From assembly GCF_001570565.1 (NCBI RefSeq), contig NZ_BBXE01000039.1, positions 1 through 64,000 on the forward strand: a stretch of DNA of 64,000 bases, written 5' to 3'. This DNA comes from Herbidospora yilanensis (GTDB lineage Bacteria; Actinomycetota; Actinomycetes; Streptosporangiales; Streptosporangiaceae). A program made the position numbers and the translations under genes. Positions 39,991 to 48,874 of this stretch are shown here, in pieces (the stretch's first letter is position 1; the number at the start of each line of letters is the position of its first letter). Below the pieces are notes generated by a model. That model saw only the letters and a list, made by a program, of their open reading frames with translations, was not told the DNA's origin and did no database searches.

Positions 39991-40710
39991 GTGAGGCTGG
40001 GGTGCGTGTTGCTGTTCGGGATCGTCGTGCTGGGGGCGTCCGTGCAGCGCCTCGCCGGGATCGGGTTCGCGCTGGTCGGCGTGCCCGCGATGGCGCTCCT
40101 GCTGGGCCCCGCCGAAGGGGTGCGGCTGGCCAACTGCGGCGCGCTGGTCATCAGCGCCGCCGGACTCCTCGGCACCTGGCGGTCGGTCCGGCCCGGGGCG
40201 ATGATCCCGCTGGTGGCCGCGGCGGCGGCGGCCGTACCGGCCGGGGCCTGGATCTCCCGTAGCCTGCCCGAACCCGCGCTGCTCGCCGTCACCGGGGCGC
40301 TGGTCAGCGCCGCCGCCCTGCTCGTGATGAGCGGGGCCCGGATACGGTCGCTGCGCGGGCGCGGCGGCGCGCTCGCGGCCGGCGCCGCGAGTGGTCTCCT
40401 CAACGCCTCGGCCGGTGTGGGCGGCCCCGCCGTCTCCCTGTACGCCGTCAACGCCGGCTGGACGGTACGCGAGTTCGTCCCCAACGCCCAGTTCTACGGC
40501 GTCGTCGTCAACGTCTTCTCGATCGCCGCCAAGGGACTCCCCCGGCTCGACGGCCCCACGTGGGCCCTGGTCGCCGCCGGTATCGCGGCCGGGCTGGCCG
40601 CCGGATCGGTGCTGGCCCGCCACGTGCCCGAACGCCCCGCCCGGTGGATCGTCCTGTCGCTCGCGCTGGCCGGTGGCCTCACGACGCTGGCGAAGGGCCT
40701 GCGGGGCTGA
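39991..40710 (+). CDS. TauE/SafE-family membrane transporter
   Basis: Codes for 239 residues with eight hydrophobic segments. The family repeat signature appears as VQRLAGIGFALVGVPAMALL (19-38) and SGLLNASAGVGGPAVSLY (about 131-148). Members export sulfite, sulfoacetate or other small anions. It overlaps the convergent methyltransferase gene by 32 nt. Confidence 0.85.
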   Translation: MRLGCVLLFGIVVLGASVQRLAGIGFALVGVPAMALLLGPAEGVRLANCGALVISAAGLLGTWRSVRPGAMIPLVAAAAAAVPAGAWISRSLPEPALLAVTGALVSAAALLVMSGARIRSLRGRGGALAAGAASGLLNASAGVGGPAVSLYAVNAGWTVREFVPNAQFYGVVVNVFSIAAKGLPRLDGPTWALVAAGIAAGLAAGSVLARHVPERPARWIVLSLALAGGLTTLAKGLRG

Positions 40711-41320
40711 CCGTGGCGGTGCCCCGCGCGTGGAACGACCACGGCGTGCGGACCGGCGGGAAGTTGTAGCGGTGCACGCCGGTGACCGTGAACCCGCCGC
40801 GCTCCAGCGACGCGACGGCGTCACGGTTGGTGTGGCAGCCCCCCGCGAGCGGGGGCCAGATCGTGGCGTCGAGGGCGCGCTGCATGCGGACCAGACCGGT
40901 GGTGTCGGCCCTCCCGTGCTCCAGGAACCGCAGCTCACCCCCGGGCCGCAGCACCCGCCTGGCCTCGGCCAGCGCCTGGCCGACATCGGGAACCGAGCAC
41001 AGGACCAGGCAGAACACCACGGCGTCGGCACTGGCGTCGAGCGCCGGCAACCGGCTCGCCGTCCCCGCGCTCACCTCCACGGGTACCGGCGCGGCCGCGG
41101 CCGAGGCGGCGGCGTGCCGCCGCAGCAGGGCCTCCGGCTCCACCGCCAGCACCCGCGTGACGGCCGGCGGATAGTGCGCGAAGTTCGCGCCGTCCCCCGC
41201 CCCGACCTCCACGACCTGCCCTGACAACCCCGCCAGCAGGGCGCGGCGGTGCTCGGTCATCCCCCGGCGGTCCATGGTCTGCCGCTGACGCGGCCACATC
41301 CTGGCGAAGAGCTTCGGCAT
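40679..41320 (-). CDS. Class I SAM-dependent methyltransferase
   Basis: Codes for 213 residues. Motif I is VVEVGAGDGANFAHYP (about 37-52), the acidic strand-2 end is LAVEPE, and VVFCLVLCSVPD with LRPGGELRFLEHG complete the Methyltransf_11 pattern. ATG at 41320 begins the homologous part. It is divergent from the VOC gene across 31 nt. Substrate unknown. Confidence 0.85.
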   Translation of the reverse strand: MPKLFARMWPRQRQTMDRRGMTEHRRALLAGLSGQVVEVGAGDGANFAHYPPAVTRVLAVEPEALLRRHAAASAAAAPVPVEVSAGTASRLPALDASADAVVFCLVLCSVPDVGQALAEARRVLRPGGELRFLEHGRADTTGLVRMQRALDATIWPPLAGGCHTNRDAVASLERGGFTVTGVHRYNFPPVRTPWSFHARGTATVSPAGPSPAS

Positions 41321-41351
41321 TACTCCATTAGACCCGCATAAGATCGTCCGC

Positions 41352-42089
41352 ATGGCGACGAGGCTGGTGCAGATTCACATGAAAGCCGCGGACGACGACG
41401 CGGTCGGCCGTTTCTGGGCGCAGGCCCTCGGCTGGGGCGTCTCCAGCGAAGGCCCGGGCGTGACCAACCTCGAACCCGAGGGCTTCGTCTACCCCGACCC
41501 GACGGCCGTCTGCATCGACGTCGTCCACGACCCCAACCCCAAGACGGTCAAGAACCGCGTCCACCTCGACCTGGCCACCACCTCGGCCGCCCACCAGGCC
41601 GACCTGGTCGCCCGCCTGCGCTCCCTCGGCGCGACCCCCATCGACATCGGCCAGGGCGAGGTGCCCTGGACGGTCCTCGCCGACCCCGAGGGCAACGAGT
41701 TCTGCGTGCTCGAACCCCGGGAGATCTACCGCGACACCGGCCCCGTCGCCGCCGTCGTCGTCGACTGCGCCGACCCGCGCGCCATGGCGCGATTCTGGGA
41801 CGAGGCGATCGACTGGACCCTCCACGAGGTCACCGACGACCACGCCCGGCTGCGCTCCGCCAAGGGCGTCGGCCCCTACCTGGAGTTCGTCCGCACCCCC
41901 GACGCGAAGACCGTGAAGAACCGCGTCCACCTCGACCTGCGACCCTACCCCGGCGACGGGCAGGCGGCCGAGGCCGCCCGCATCCGCGCGCTCGGCGCCG
42001 TCGACATCAACATCGGCCAGGTCGACGTGCCGTGGACCGTCTTCGCCGACCCCGAGGGCAACGAGTTCTGCGTGCTGACCCCGATGTGA
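41352..42089 (+). CDS. Two-domain VOC (glyoxalase-like) protein
   Basis: Codes for 245 residues made of two similar halves; KTVKNRVHLDL and PWTV-ADPEGNEFCVL occur in both (about residues 61-115 and 180-243). This type is annotated as VOC/glyoxalase superfamily enzyme of unknown substrate. A -10-like TAAGAT 8 nt before the ATG suggests a leaderless transcript. Confidence 0.85.
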   Translation: MATRLVQIHMKAADDDAVGRFWAQALGWGVSSEGPGVTNLEPEGFVYPDPTAVCIDVVHDPNPKTVKNRVHLDLATTSAAHQADLVARLRSLGATPIDIGQGEVPWTVLADPEGNEFCVLEPREIYRDTGPVAAVVVDCADPRAMARFWDEAIDWTLHEVTDDHARLRSAKGVGPYLEFVRTPDAKTVKNRVHLDLRPYPGDGQAAEAARIRALGAVDINIGQVDVPWTVFADPEGNEFCVLTPM

Positions 42090-42165
42090 GAAACACCGCT
42101 CAGAAATCCGCCGCCGCGTCGTCAGTCCTGGTAGCCCCTCGCCGCCCTCGGAAGGATTGACGACC

Positions 42166-43173
42166 ATGACCGACGCCAGACCGCTCGGCGACGACGAGGC
42201 CGCGTTCATCGCGGCGGCCCGCTCGAACGACGCGGCACCGTTCACGCTCATCACCGAACGCTACCGGCGTGAGCTGCAGGTGCACTGCTATCGGATGCTC
42301 GCGAACTACGAGGACGCCCAGGACCTGACGCAGGAGACGTTCCTGCGGGCATGGCACAAGCGGGAGTCGTTCAAGGGCCACGCCGCCCTGCGGACCTGGT
42401 TGTACCGGATCGCGACGAACGCCTGCCTCGACTTCCTGGACAAGCGCGACGACCGCACACCCGCGCCCGCCGAACTGCCGGGCGCCGGCTCCGAAGTGCT
42501 CTACCTGCAGCCCTACCCCGACCGGATGCTCCCGGAGGACCCGCAGGAATCGGTGGTGGCGCGCGAGACGATCGAGCTGGCCTTCATCGTCGCCGTCCAG
42601 CACCTGCCGCCGCGGCAGCGGGCGGTGTTCGTCCTGCGCGACGTCCTCGGCTGGCCGGCGTCGGAGGCCGCCAACGCCCTTGAGCTGACCGTGCCATCGG
42701 TGACCAGCGCACTGCAGCGGGCCCGCGTGACGATGCGCACGCGGCTACCCGACCACCGCCTCGACTGGCGCAGCCCCGCCAGGCACGAGTTGTCGGACGA
42801 CGAGCGCGGCGTGGTGAAGTCGTACATGGAGGCCCATGAGCGCAACGACCTCGACGGGCTGACCGCCCTGCTGCGCGACGACCTGCGCTTCGTGATGCTG
42901 CCCGAGGCGGGCACCCTGACCGTCACGGCCAAGGACGCGGTGGACGGCTGGGTCACCGGTGGGCTCTTCCAGCGCGGCTACGACGACTGGCGCTGCGTCG
43001 CCACGACGGTCAACCGCATGCCCGCCGCCGCACTGTACCGCCGCACCCCCGGCGACCCGGAACACCGCTTGTTCACCATCGCGGCCCTGCACATCGTCGA
43101 CGGGAGGATCGCCGAACTCACCGGATTCGACGCCCGCGACAAACCATGGCTGGGCCTGCCCGTGACGCTGTGA
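42166..43173 (+). CDS. SigG-like ECF sigma factor with SnoaL-type C-terminal domain
   Basis: Codes for 335 residues. Sigma-2 (about 20-95; YEDAQDLTQETFLRAWHKRESF) and sigma-4 (about 135-190; PPRQRAVFVLRDVLGWPASEA) are followed by a SnoaL/NTF2-like domain (about 210-330). This is the architecture of the SigG/ECF56 class, in which the extension regulates activity in place of an anti-sigma. GGAAGGA precedes ATG 42166. The convergent DHFR-like gene follows. Confidence 0.88.
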   Translation: MTDARPLGDDEAAFIAAARSNDAAPFTLITERYRRELQVHCYRMLANYEDAQDLTQETFLRAWHKRESFKGHAALRTWLYRIATNACLDFLDKRDDRTPAPAELPGAGSEVLYLQPYPDRMLPEDPQESVVARETIELAFIVAVQHLPPRQRAVFVLRDVLGWPASEAANALELTVPSVTSALQRARVTMRTRLPDHRLDWRSPARHELSDDERGVVKSYMEAHERNDLDGLTALLRDDLRFVMLPEAGTLTVTAKDAVDGWVTGGLFQRGYDDWRCVATTVNRMPAAALYRRTPGDPEHRLFTIAALHIVDGRIAELTGFDARDKPWLGLPVTL

Positions 43174-43185
43174 TCGGAGGAGTGC

Positions 43186-43770
43186 TCATCGCCTCGTCTC
43201 GTATCGGGTCAGCACCACGCCGCCGGGAAATGTCCGCGTCTCGACCAGCTTCAGGTTCACCCAGCCGTCCAGCGCGGTGAAGAACGGCGTGCCGCCGCCC
43301 ACCAGGACCGGCACGGTGACCAGCGCGTACTCGTCGATCAGCCCGGCCCGCATGGCCGCCCCGGCGAGCGTCGCGCCGCTGATGTCCATCGGGCCGCCGT
43401 CTTCGGCCCTGAGCCGGGCGATCTCGGCGACCGCGTCGCCGGTGACCAGGCGGGTGTTCCAGTCGACCTTGTCGATCGTCGATGAGAACACCACCTTCGG
43501 CATGTCCCGCCAGAGGCGCGCGAATCCGGCCTCCGCCGGGGTGGCGCCGGGCCGCTGGTCGCCGGTCGGCCAGTGGGAGCTCATCATTTCCCACACCTTG
43601 CGCCCGTACAGCGTCAGTTCGCTCGCCCGCATCTGGTCGTACCACCACTGGAACAACTCGGCGCTCGGCGACGAGTCGGGTCCCTCCCCGCCACCCCAGC
43701 CGATGTCGTCGCCGGGCGCGGCGATGTAGCCGTCCAGGGTCACGTTCATGCCGAAGAACAGTTTCCGCAT
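43186..43770 (-). CDS. Dihydrofolate reductase family protein (RibD C-terminal-like)
   Basis: Codes for 194 residues. NVTLDGYIAAPGDDIGW (9-25), LYGRKVWEMM, DISGATLAGAAMRAGLIDEY and VLVGGGTPFF match the RibD-C/YyaP-like branch of DHFR folds, which bind NADPH. The substrate is unknown; these genes often accompany SigG-type sigma factors, as here. ATG at 43770 follows GGAAGG. Confidence 0.85.
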   Translation of the reverse strand: MRKLFFGMNVTLDGYIAAPGDDIGWGGGEGPDSSPSAELFQWWYDQMRASELTLYGRKVWEMMSSHWPTGDQRPGATPAEAGFARLWRDMPKVVFSSTIDKVDWNTRLVTGDAVAEIARLRAEDGGPMDISGATLAGAAMRAGLIDEYALVTVPVLVGGGTPFFTALDGWVNLKLVETRTFPGGVVLTRYETRR

Positions 43771-43961
43771 CGTGCCAGCCTTCCGTGAGTCGATTTCACA
43801 CGTACAGACGGGCGCGGCGCGAAAACCTAATCGGTGCGCGATCCGCTACGGCTTCGCCCGGCCGGCCACCCGAGCATGTCTCCCCCGCGCCACGCCCGCC
43901 CGCCGGTCCTGGGCGTGCCGGTGCTTGCTCAGCACGGGAGGACGCTCGCGGAGGGCAGATC

Positions 43962-45128
43962 TCACCCTTCAACGGCCGGAGCGGACCTGAGCTCGGCCGC
44001 GACCGCCCGCTCCCGCAGCACGGCCGCCTCCGTACGCGCCGACTCCAGCTCCGACCGCAGGTCACCCAGCCGCGCCCGCTCCAGCGCGAGTTCGGCACGC
44101 AACGTGGCGACGCTCTCCTGAGCGGCCGCGTGTTCGCCGCGAAGCCGGGTCACCTCGGCCTGGGCCGCCTCCCCGGCAACCCGGAGTGCGGCCACCTCGG
44201 CCTGGCAGGTGTTCAGCTCCGCAGCCAGCACGTCCCGATCCTTCCGGGCCTGAGCCATCGCCTTCTCGGATTCACCCAGCAACCCGGTGACCCGGGCCAC
44301 CTCCGCCCTGGCCTCGGCCGCACTCGCGGCGGCGTCGGCTCGCGCCTGGTCGGCGGCCTCCGCCCGCGTGACGGCCCGATCACGCTCGGACTCGGCCGCG
44401 TCGGCACGCGCCGCCGCCGCCGCGGCCGCCTTCTCGGCGGTGGCCACGTCTTTGCGCGCCTCCAGAACGTCCCTCTGCGCCGCGGCCGCCTTGGCCTCCG
44501 CCCGCCGGGCCTTCTTCTCGGCCTCCGTGGCCGCCGCACGAGCCTCCTGCGTCTCGGCCTCCGCGTGATCCCGCCGCGCCTCGGCCTGCTCGGCCCGCCG
44601 CCGCGCCTCGTCGGCGGCCTGCTTGGACACCCGCTCGGTCGCCGCCGCCTCGCGGAGCGCGGCCAGCGCCTGCTCCCGCGCGTTCTCGGCGTCGGTGAAC
44701 GCGTTGTCCCGCTCGGCCGCCGCCTCCTCGGCACGCTGCTCGGCCTGCTGGGCGTTCCTCCGCGCGTCCTCGGTGGCGGCGCGCGCGAGCCGTACCTGCT
44801 CGAAGGCCTGCTCCCGCTCCGCACGCGCGACGGCGACCCGGGTGTGCGCCTCGGCCTGCACCGCACTGAGCCGCGCCTCGACACCGGCCGGCGAGAGCTC
44901 GTCGGCGAGCACCTGGGCCAGCGGGGCTATCGCCGCGGCCAGGCCTTTCTCCATGCGCTCGTAGAGTTCCTCGGCGCGGGCCAGGGATCCGTCGAGGCCG
45001 GGGGTGGCGCGGCGTAGTTCGCGGGATTTCTTGGCGGCGGCCTGGCAGTCGGTCTCGGGACAGTACTCCTTCGGGCGGCCTCGGCCTTGCCGTTGCTCCA
45101 AGGGCCTGCCGCAGTGCTTGCACGTCAC
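43962..45128 (-). CDS. N-terminal zinc ribbon plus long coiled coil (possible DNA-binding protein)
   Basis: Codes for 388 residues. The first 30 contain a CxxC...CxxxxC zinc ribbon (CKHCGRPL and EYCPETDC) with a basic centre QGRGRPKE. Residues about 60-375 are an almost unbroken Ala/Glu/Arg coiled coil. It recalls KfrA-like, plasmid-type DNA-binding filament proteins, but this is inference. GTG at 45128 lies 7 nt after TAGGGT, and a perfect AT-rich palindrome overlaps the promoter, suggesting autoregulation. Confidence 0.75.
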   Translation of the reverse strand: MTCKHCGRPLEQRQGRGRPKEYCPETDCQAAAKKSRELRRATPGLDGSLARAEELYERMEKGLAAAIAPLAQVLADELSPAGVEARLSAVQAEAHTRVAVARAEREQAFEQVRLARAATEDARRNAQQAEQRAEEAAAERDNAFTDAENAREQALAALREAAATERVSKQAADEARRRAEQAEARRDHAEAETQEARAAATEAEKKARRAEAKAAAAQRDVLEARKDVATAEKAAAAAAARADAAESERDRAVTRAEAADQARADAAASAAEARAEVARVTGLLGESEKAMAQARKDRDVLAAELNTCQAEVAALRVAGEAAQAEVTRLRGEHAAAQESVATLRAELALERARLGDLRSELESARTEAAVLRERAVAAELRSAPAVEG

Positions 45129-45143
45129 GAAGATCACCCTAGC

Positions 45144-45177
45144 ATTTTCGATTTTCTGGAAACAGAAAATCGAAAAT
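45144..45177. promoter_or_regulatory. Perfect 34-bp AT-rich palindrome
   Basis: ATTTTCGATTTTCTG (45144-45158) is the exact reverse complement of CAGAAAATCGAAAAT (45163-45177), with GAAA between. It lies directly upstream of the -10 region of the zinc-ribbon/coiled-coil gene. Its composition is far from the surrounding ~70% GC sequence, as expected for a selected protein-binding site. Confidence 0.85.
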
Positions 45178-45212
45178 TGAGATCCGTTGTGTCGGGGGTG
45201 TAGATGATCTTC

Positions 45213-45234
45213 CAACATAATCCTCGTTATGTTG
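45213..45234. promoter_or_regulatory. Second AT-rich palindrome
   Basis: CAACATAA (45213-45220) and TTATGTTG (45227-45234) are exact inverted repeats around TCCTCG. It lies 36 nt from the larger palindrome in the same intergenic region. It may be another operator or the edge of a lost element. Confidence 0.6.
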
Positions 45235-45391
45235 ATGTACGGTGCTGCTGTCCACGGGGAGCTCAGATCGCGGTTGTCCTGGCTCAGTGATAGTGATGCC
45301 GACTCACCGAACCTGATGCGAAGGGAGCCTGAATCTGACGCCGCGGCTCAGCGAACCTGACGCTCAGCTCGGCGATGCTCCCGCTCCGAAC

Positions 45392-45553
45392 GTGTCGGTG
45401 GCCGCCCGCCCGTCGCTCTATGCCGCGACCGACTGGGCCCTGGACGGCGAGACGGGCCTGGTCATCGGTCCGGAGGCGGGACCGGTCGCGGCGTACCCGC
45501 CGAGCCTGGACACACGCACGATCACCGCGATCCTGGCCTTGAGGAAACCGTGA
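45392..45553 (+). pseudogene. Short coding remnant, unknown family
   Basis: From a GTG at 45392, 53 codons with normal actinomycete codon use read through (e.g. YAATDWALDGETGLVIGPEAG) to a stop at 45551. No ribosome site and no partner are seen. The beta-rich sequence looks like the 3' end of a larger gene whose start is lost. It could be a real small gene. Confidence 0.35.
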
Positions 45554-45580
45554 TCAGGCCCGGTCATGCTCACGAACATG

Positions 45581-45898
45581 GTGATCGTCAAGCGATCGGC
45601 CGGCGGGGCCGCGGCCGGGAGTCTCGTCTGCATCGTGGTCCTGCTGGTCGCCCTCGCCCCGTTCTGGCTTCCGCTTCCGCTGCCCACACTGTTCTTGACG
45701 GCCCCTCTTGCGGTCCCCGCCAGGGTGATCGTGGCCGGGCCTCTTCTCCGTGCGTTCCAGGTGCGGCCCGCGTGGCCGGCGGCCCTGCTGGGATGCGTCC
45801 TGTCCCTGGCTGGGATCCATCTGGTCCGCCAGTACGAGTATGCGTCGAACCTGCTGGTGGCGGCGGTCGTGGTCGCGGCCTACGGGGTGGCGGCGGCC
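45581..45898 (+). pseudogene. Membrane protein, 3' end replaced
   Basis: About 106 codons encode four to five membrane helices (SLVCIVVLLVALAPFWLPLP; AALLGCVLSLAGIHLV; LLVAAVVVAAYGVAAAV). At about 45898 the frame continues into sequence that is the antisense of an integrase fragment, up to a stop at 46094. The native C-terminus is therefore missing. No family is recognised. Confidence 0.5.
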
Positions 45899-46103
45899 GT
45901 TTCCCCTGGTGGCGCGCCATCTTTTGTGGGCGCGCAGGGCCAGCCGGGCGGCCTCGGTGCCGGGCTGGCCGGTGTGCCCGGACAGCCGGTGCATGGTGCG
46001 GATGGCGGCGATGGCCTGCTCGATGCTGTCCGGGGCCTGATCCTCGGCGCACAGCGCGGCGGAGTATTCGGCCAGGGTGTGGCCGGTGGCGGGTAGCGGG
46101 ACG
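45898..46103 (-). pseudogene. Tyrosine recombinase (integrase) N-terminal fragment
   Basis: The minus strand reads through the SAM-like core-binding domain of phage/plasmid integrases: HTLAEYSAALCAEDQAPDSI, then EQAIAAIRTMHRLSGHTGQP and TEAARLALRAHKRWRA. The catalytic C-terminal domain with R..H..R..Y is absent, and there is no start codon. It marks a decayed mobile element at this junction. Confidence 0.7.
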
Positions 46104-46108
46104 CCACG

Positions 46109-46305
46109 ATGGTGTACGACGCCGATGGGGAACGCTTGATCCGCCGCGACTCTGACGGCACCGCGACCCGCTACCTGGGCTCGATGGCAATTTCCGTCAG
46201 CGGCACTACGCCGCTCCAGACGGCGAAACGGTCGCGATCCGCACCGCCGGCGCCGACCTCACCTGGTTGCTGTCTGGACTGCACAGTTCAACGCAACTCT
46301 CCATT
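46109..46305 (+). pseudogene. RHS/YD-repeat protein fragment with frameshift
   Basis: YDADGERLIRRDSDGTATRY (from 46112) is a clear YD/RHS repeat. About 30 codons later the match continues in another frame (RHYAAPDGETVAIRTAGADL, TWLLSGLHSSTQLSI). RHS proteins are large secreted toxin carriers; only the 3' portion of the conserved core remains and it is frameshifted, so it is not functional. Confidence 0.7.
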
Positions 46306-46476
46306 CCGACACCGCGCGATGTCATCCACACCATCAACGGTAAAGGCCTCGACGCGCTGGACCGTAAATGGGGAGGTGGCCATTCCCGCCTGATCACACA
46401 GGATTCACCAGAGCATGAATTCGATCGTGCAGGACGCAGTTCTTTGGAACGTACGCCACGCGTGGTCGCCAAATAG
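46306..46476 (+). pseudogene. IS630-family transposase fragment
   Basis: RDVIHTINGKGLDALDRKWG and GGHSRLITQDSPEHEF match the end of the N-terminal HTH and linker of IS630-type transposases. It is joined directly to the RHS fragment and drifts into unrelated sequence before a stop at 46474. The DDE catalytic domain is missing. Confidence 0.65.
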
Positions 46477-46890
46477 ATCAGCGGTAACGCCGGATGTGCC
46501 AGCCAGTTCCCTGAACGGCGCTTAGCGGGGCAATCCGGACGACCTCGCCGGTGTGCGGGGCGTGGACCACCTGCTCGGTCGTCCTCCGTCCCTCCTAAAG
46601 AGGGGCAGCCAAGGCGGGGACCGGGTCTCCCGGCCATTGGTGAGTTTGGCCGCAAGCTCCTCATCGGAGTGGCTGCCGCCTTCACCCGATGCGTCGCATG
46701 GGTGCTGCGGGCAGACCCAGGCACCCAAGTGGAAATTGTTGGCTTGAGTGTCGTGGTGAGCAGGTGCCCGATCGTCTTTCAAGTGAGGCTTGGCTCAGCC
46801 GACCCGTGTGCACAGCGGGCAGGGGTCTCGCCCGCTCACGCTCCTGAAGGAGCACGGAAAGATCCACTCAGTGGAGGAAGAAGGCACATC
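46477..46890. other. Degenerate intergenic stretch with coding remnants
   Basis: No complete gene is seen. On the minus strand two short open pieces look once-coding: 46522-46782 (WVCPQHPCDASGEGGSHSDE) and, in another frame, the stretch ending near 46490 (VVRIAPLSAVQGTGWHIRRY). They may be one frameshifted gene; the family is not recognised. The last 40 nt hold the ribosome site of the VOC gene. Confidence 0.4.
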
Positions 46891-47286
46891 ATGCATCCGA
46901 TGTTGAACACGATCGACATCGTGGTCTCCGACATGGCGGCGTCCGTGGAGTTCTACGCCCGGCTGGGGCTCGACTTCAAGCTCGACCCGCACTCCCCCGA
47001 GCACGCCGGCTGCGACCTGCCCAACGGTCTGCACCTCATGCTCGACACCGAGGCCTTCCGCACCCCGTTCCTGCCCGGCTGGAAGGCCCCGGTCGGCGGC
47101 CCGCGCACCCTGCTGTGCTTCCAGTTCGAAAGCCCGGCCGAGGTCGACGCCGCCTACGCGGAGCTGACCGCAGCCGGATACAAGGGCCTGGCCGAGCCGT
47201 TCGACGCCTTCTGGGGTCATCGGTACGCCACCATCGCCGACCCCGACGGCAACGGCGTCGACCTCTACGCGACGCTGCCGGCCTGA
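46891..47286 (+). CDS. VOC (glyoxalase/bleomycin-resistance-like) protein
   Basis: Codes for 131 residues, a single VOC unit: TIDIVVSDMAASVEFYARLG at the start, HRYATIADPDGNGVDLYA at the end. ATG 46891 is preceded by GGAGGAAGAAGG. It is followed 31 nt later by the YCII/ECF42 pair; VOC proteins are common companions of ECF42 loci. Substrate unknown. Confidence 0.85.
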   Translation: MHPMLNTIDIVVSDMAASVEFYARLGLDFKLDPHSPEHAGCDLPNGLHLMLDTEAFRTPFLPGWKAPVGGPRTLLCFQFESPAEVDAAYAELTAAGYKGLAEPFDAFWGHRYATIADPDGNGVDLYATLPA

Positions 47287-47317
47287 CGAGACGACCGAGG
47301 TAAGGGGGGAACCGAAG

Positions 47318-47659
47318 GTGAAGTACGTCCTGATGTTCGTGGAGACCGAAGAGTTCGCCAAGGAACTGGAGGCGATGGGCGCGCTGGAGCGCGAGGACGC
47401 CTACGCGGCGGTCGGCCGCTGGTTCGCCGAACACGCCACCAAGATCACCCACCACACCCATCTGGCTCCGGTGCACACCGCGACCACGATGCGGCTGCGG
47501 CGGGGCGACGAACCGGTGGTGACCGACGGGCCGTTCGTGGAGGGCAAAGAGGTGGTCACCGGGTTCGCCGAGGTCGAGGTGGCCGACCTCGACGAGGCGC
47601 TGAAGATGGCCAGATCCTGGCCCGCGTGCCCGATCGTGGAGATCCGCCCCGCCTCATGA
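47318..47659 (+). CDS. YCII-related (DGPF) protein, ECF42 partner
   Basis: Codes for 113 residues. It has the full signature KYVLMFVETEE, HLAPVHTATTMR, VTDGPFVEGKEVVTGFAEVE and DLDEALKMARSWP. DGPF proteins are the conserved partners of ECF42 sigma factors and are thought to be part of their sensing or regulated function. GTG start after GGGGGG; 4-nt overlap with the sigma gene. Confidence 0.9.
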   Translation: MKYVLMFVETEEFAKELEAMGALEREDAYAAVGRWFAEHATKITHHTHLAPVHTATTMRLRRGDEPVVTDGPFVEGKEVVTGFAEVEVADLDEALKMARSWPACPIVEIRPAS

Positions 47660-48870
47660 CCGGTGCCAACTCCGAGCGGGTGAGCCAGGAGGCGCTGGCC
47701 CGGGTGGTGCGTGACCACGCGGGCCGGCTCGCCGCCTCCCTCGTCTCGCTGCTCGGCGACTTCTCGGCGGCCGAGGATCTCGTCCAGGACGCGGTGGAGA
47801 CCGCACTGCGGCGCTGGCCGGTGGAAGGGGTGCCAGACCGCCCGGACGCGTGGTTGTTCACCGTCGCCCGTCGGCGCGGGCTCGATGTGCTGCGCAGGGA
47901 GACGAACTACCGCGCCAAGCTCGCGCAGCTCCAGTGGGTCGAGCCGGCCCCGAAGGATGATCGGCTGCAGCTGATCTTCACCTGCTGCCATCCCGCGCTG
48001 TCCCTCGAGGCCAGGATCGCGCTGACGCTCCGGGTGGTGTGTGGCCTGAGTACCGCGCAGATCGCCGCCGCGTTTCTGGTGCCGGAGACCACCGTGGCGC
48101 AGCGGCTGACGCGCGCCAAACGGAAGATCACCGAAGCGGGTATCCCCTACCGGATCCCGGACGGCGGCGACCTGTCCGAGCGGCTCGACGGCGTGCTCGC
48201 CGTCATCTACCTGCTGTTCAACGAGGGCTACCTGTCCAGCGGCGGGACTCGGGCGCAGGCCCGCGACCTCGTCGACGACGCCGAATGGCTGGCCAGCCTG
48301 CTGGCCGGGCTCATGCCGGACGAACCGGAGGTGGCGGGGCTGCTGGCGTTGATCCGGCTGCATCGAGCGCGTGGCGCCGCCCGGTTCGACGACCGGGAAC
48401 AGCTCGTGCTGCTCGCTGACCAGGATCGCGGCTTGTGGGACCACGAGGCGATCGGCGCGGCCACCGCGCTGCTGGTGCGCGCCGCGCGGGCCCACCGGCG
48501 GCCAGGTCCCTACCAACTGCAGGCGGCGATCGCCGCCTGCCACGCCGAGGCCGAGAGCTTCGAGAGCACCGACTGGCCGCAGATCGTGGTCCTGTACGAC
48601 ATGCTGCTGCACCTGGCGCCCTCGCCGATCACCCGGCTGCACCGGGCGATCGCCCTGCGATATGCCGTCAGCCCGGAGGCGGCGCTGGACGAACTGAAGG
48701 ACCTCGATCGGGACCTGGAGAACTATCCGCTGCTCCACGCCACCCGCGCCGAACTCCTGCGCGCGCTGGGCCGGAGTCAGGAGGCCAGGGAGTGCGATGA
48801 GCGGGCGCTGGCGCTGACCGCCAACCCCGCTCAGCAGGCACTGCTGGCAGAACGGCTGAGCTGGAACTGA
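47656..48870 (+). CDS. ECF42-group RNA polymerase sigma factor
   Basis: Codes for 404 residues. Sigma-2 (DFSAAEDLVQDAVETALRRWP) and sigma-4 (LSTAQIAAAFLVPETTVAQRL) occupy the first 175 residues. A long TPR-like extension follows, with the class hallmarks AVIYLLFNEGYLSS, LHRAIAL and YPLLHATRAELL. In ECF42 this extension is needed for activity and replaces an anti-sigma factor. It is coupled to the DGPF gene just upstream. Confidence 0.93.
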   Translation: MTGANSERVSQEALARVVRDHAGRLAASLVSLLGDFSAAEDLVQDAVETALRRWPVEGVPDRPDAWLFTVARRRGLDVLRRETNYRAKLAQLQWVEPAPKDDRLQLIFTCCHPALSLEARIALTLRVVCGLSTAQIAAAFLVPETTVAQRLTRAKRKITEAGIPYRIPDGGDLSERLDGVLAVIYLLFNEGYLSSGGTRAQARDLVDDAEWLASLLAGLMPDEPEVAGLLALIRLHRARGAARFDDREQLVLLADQDRGLWDHEAIGAATALLVRAARAHRRPGPYQLQAAIAACHAEAESFESTDWPQIVVLYDMLLHLAPSPITRLHRAIALRYAVSPEAALDELKDLDRDLENYPLLHATRAELLRALGRSQEARECDERALALTANPAQQALLAERLSWN

Positions 48871-48874
48871 CTCC

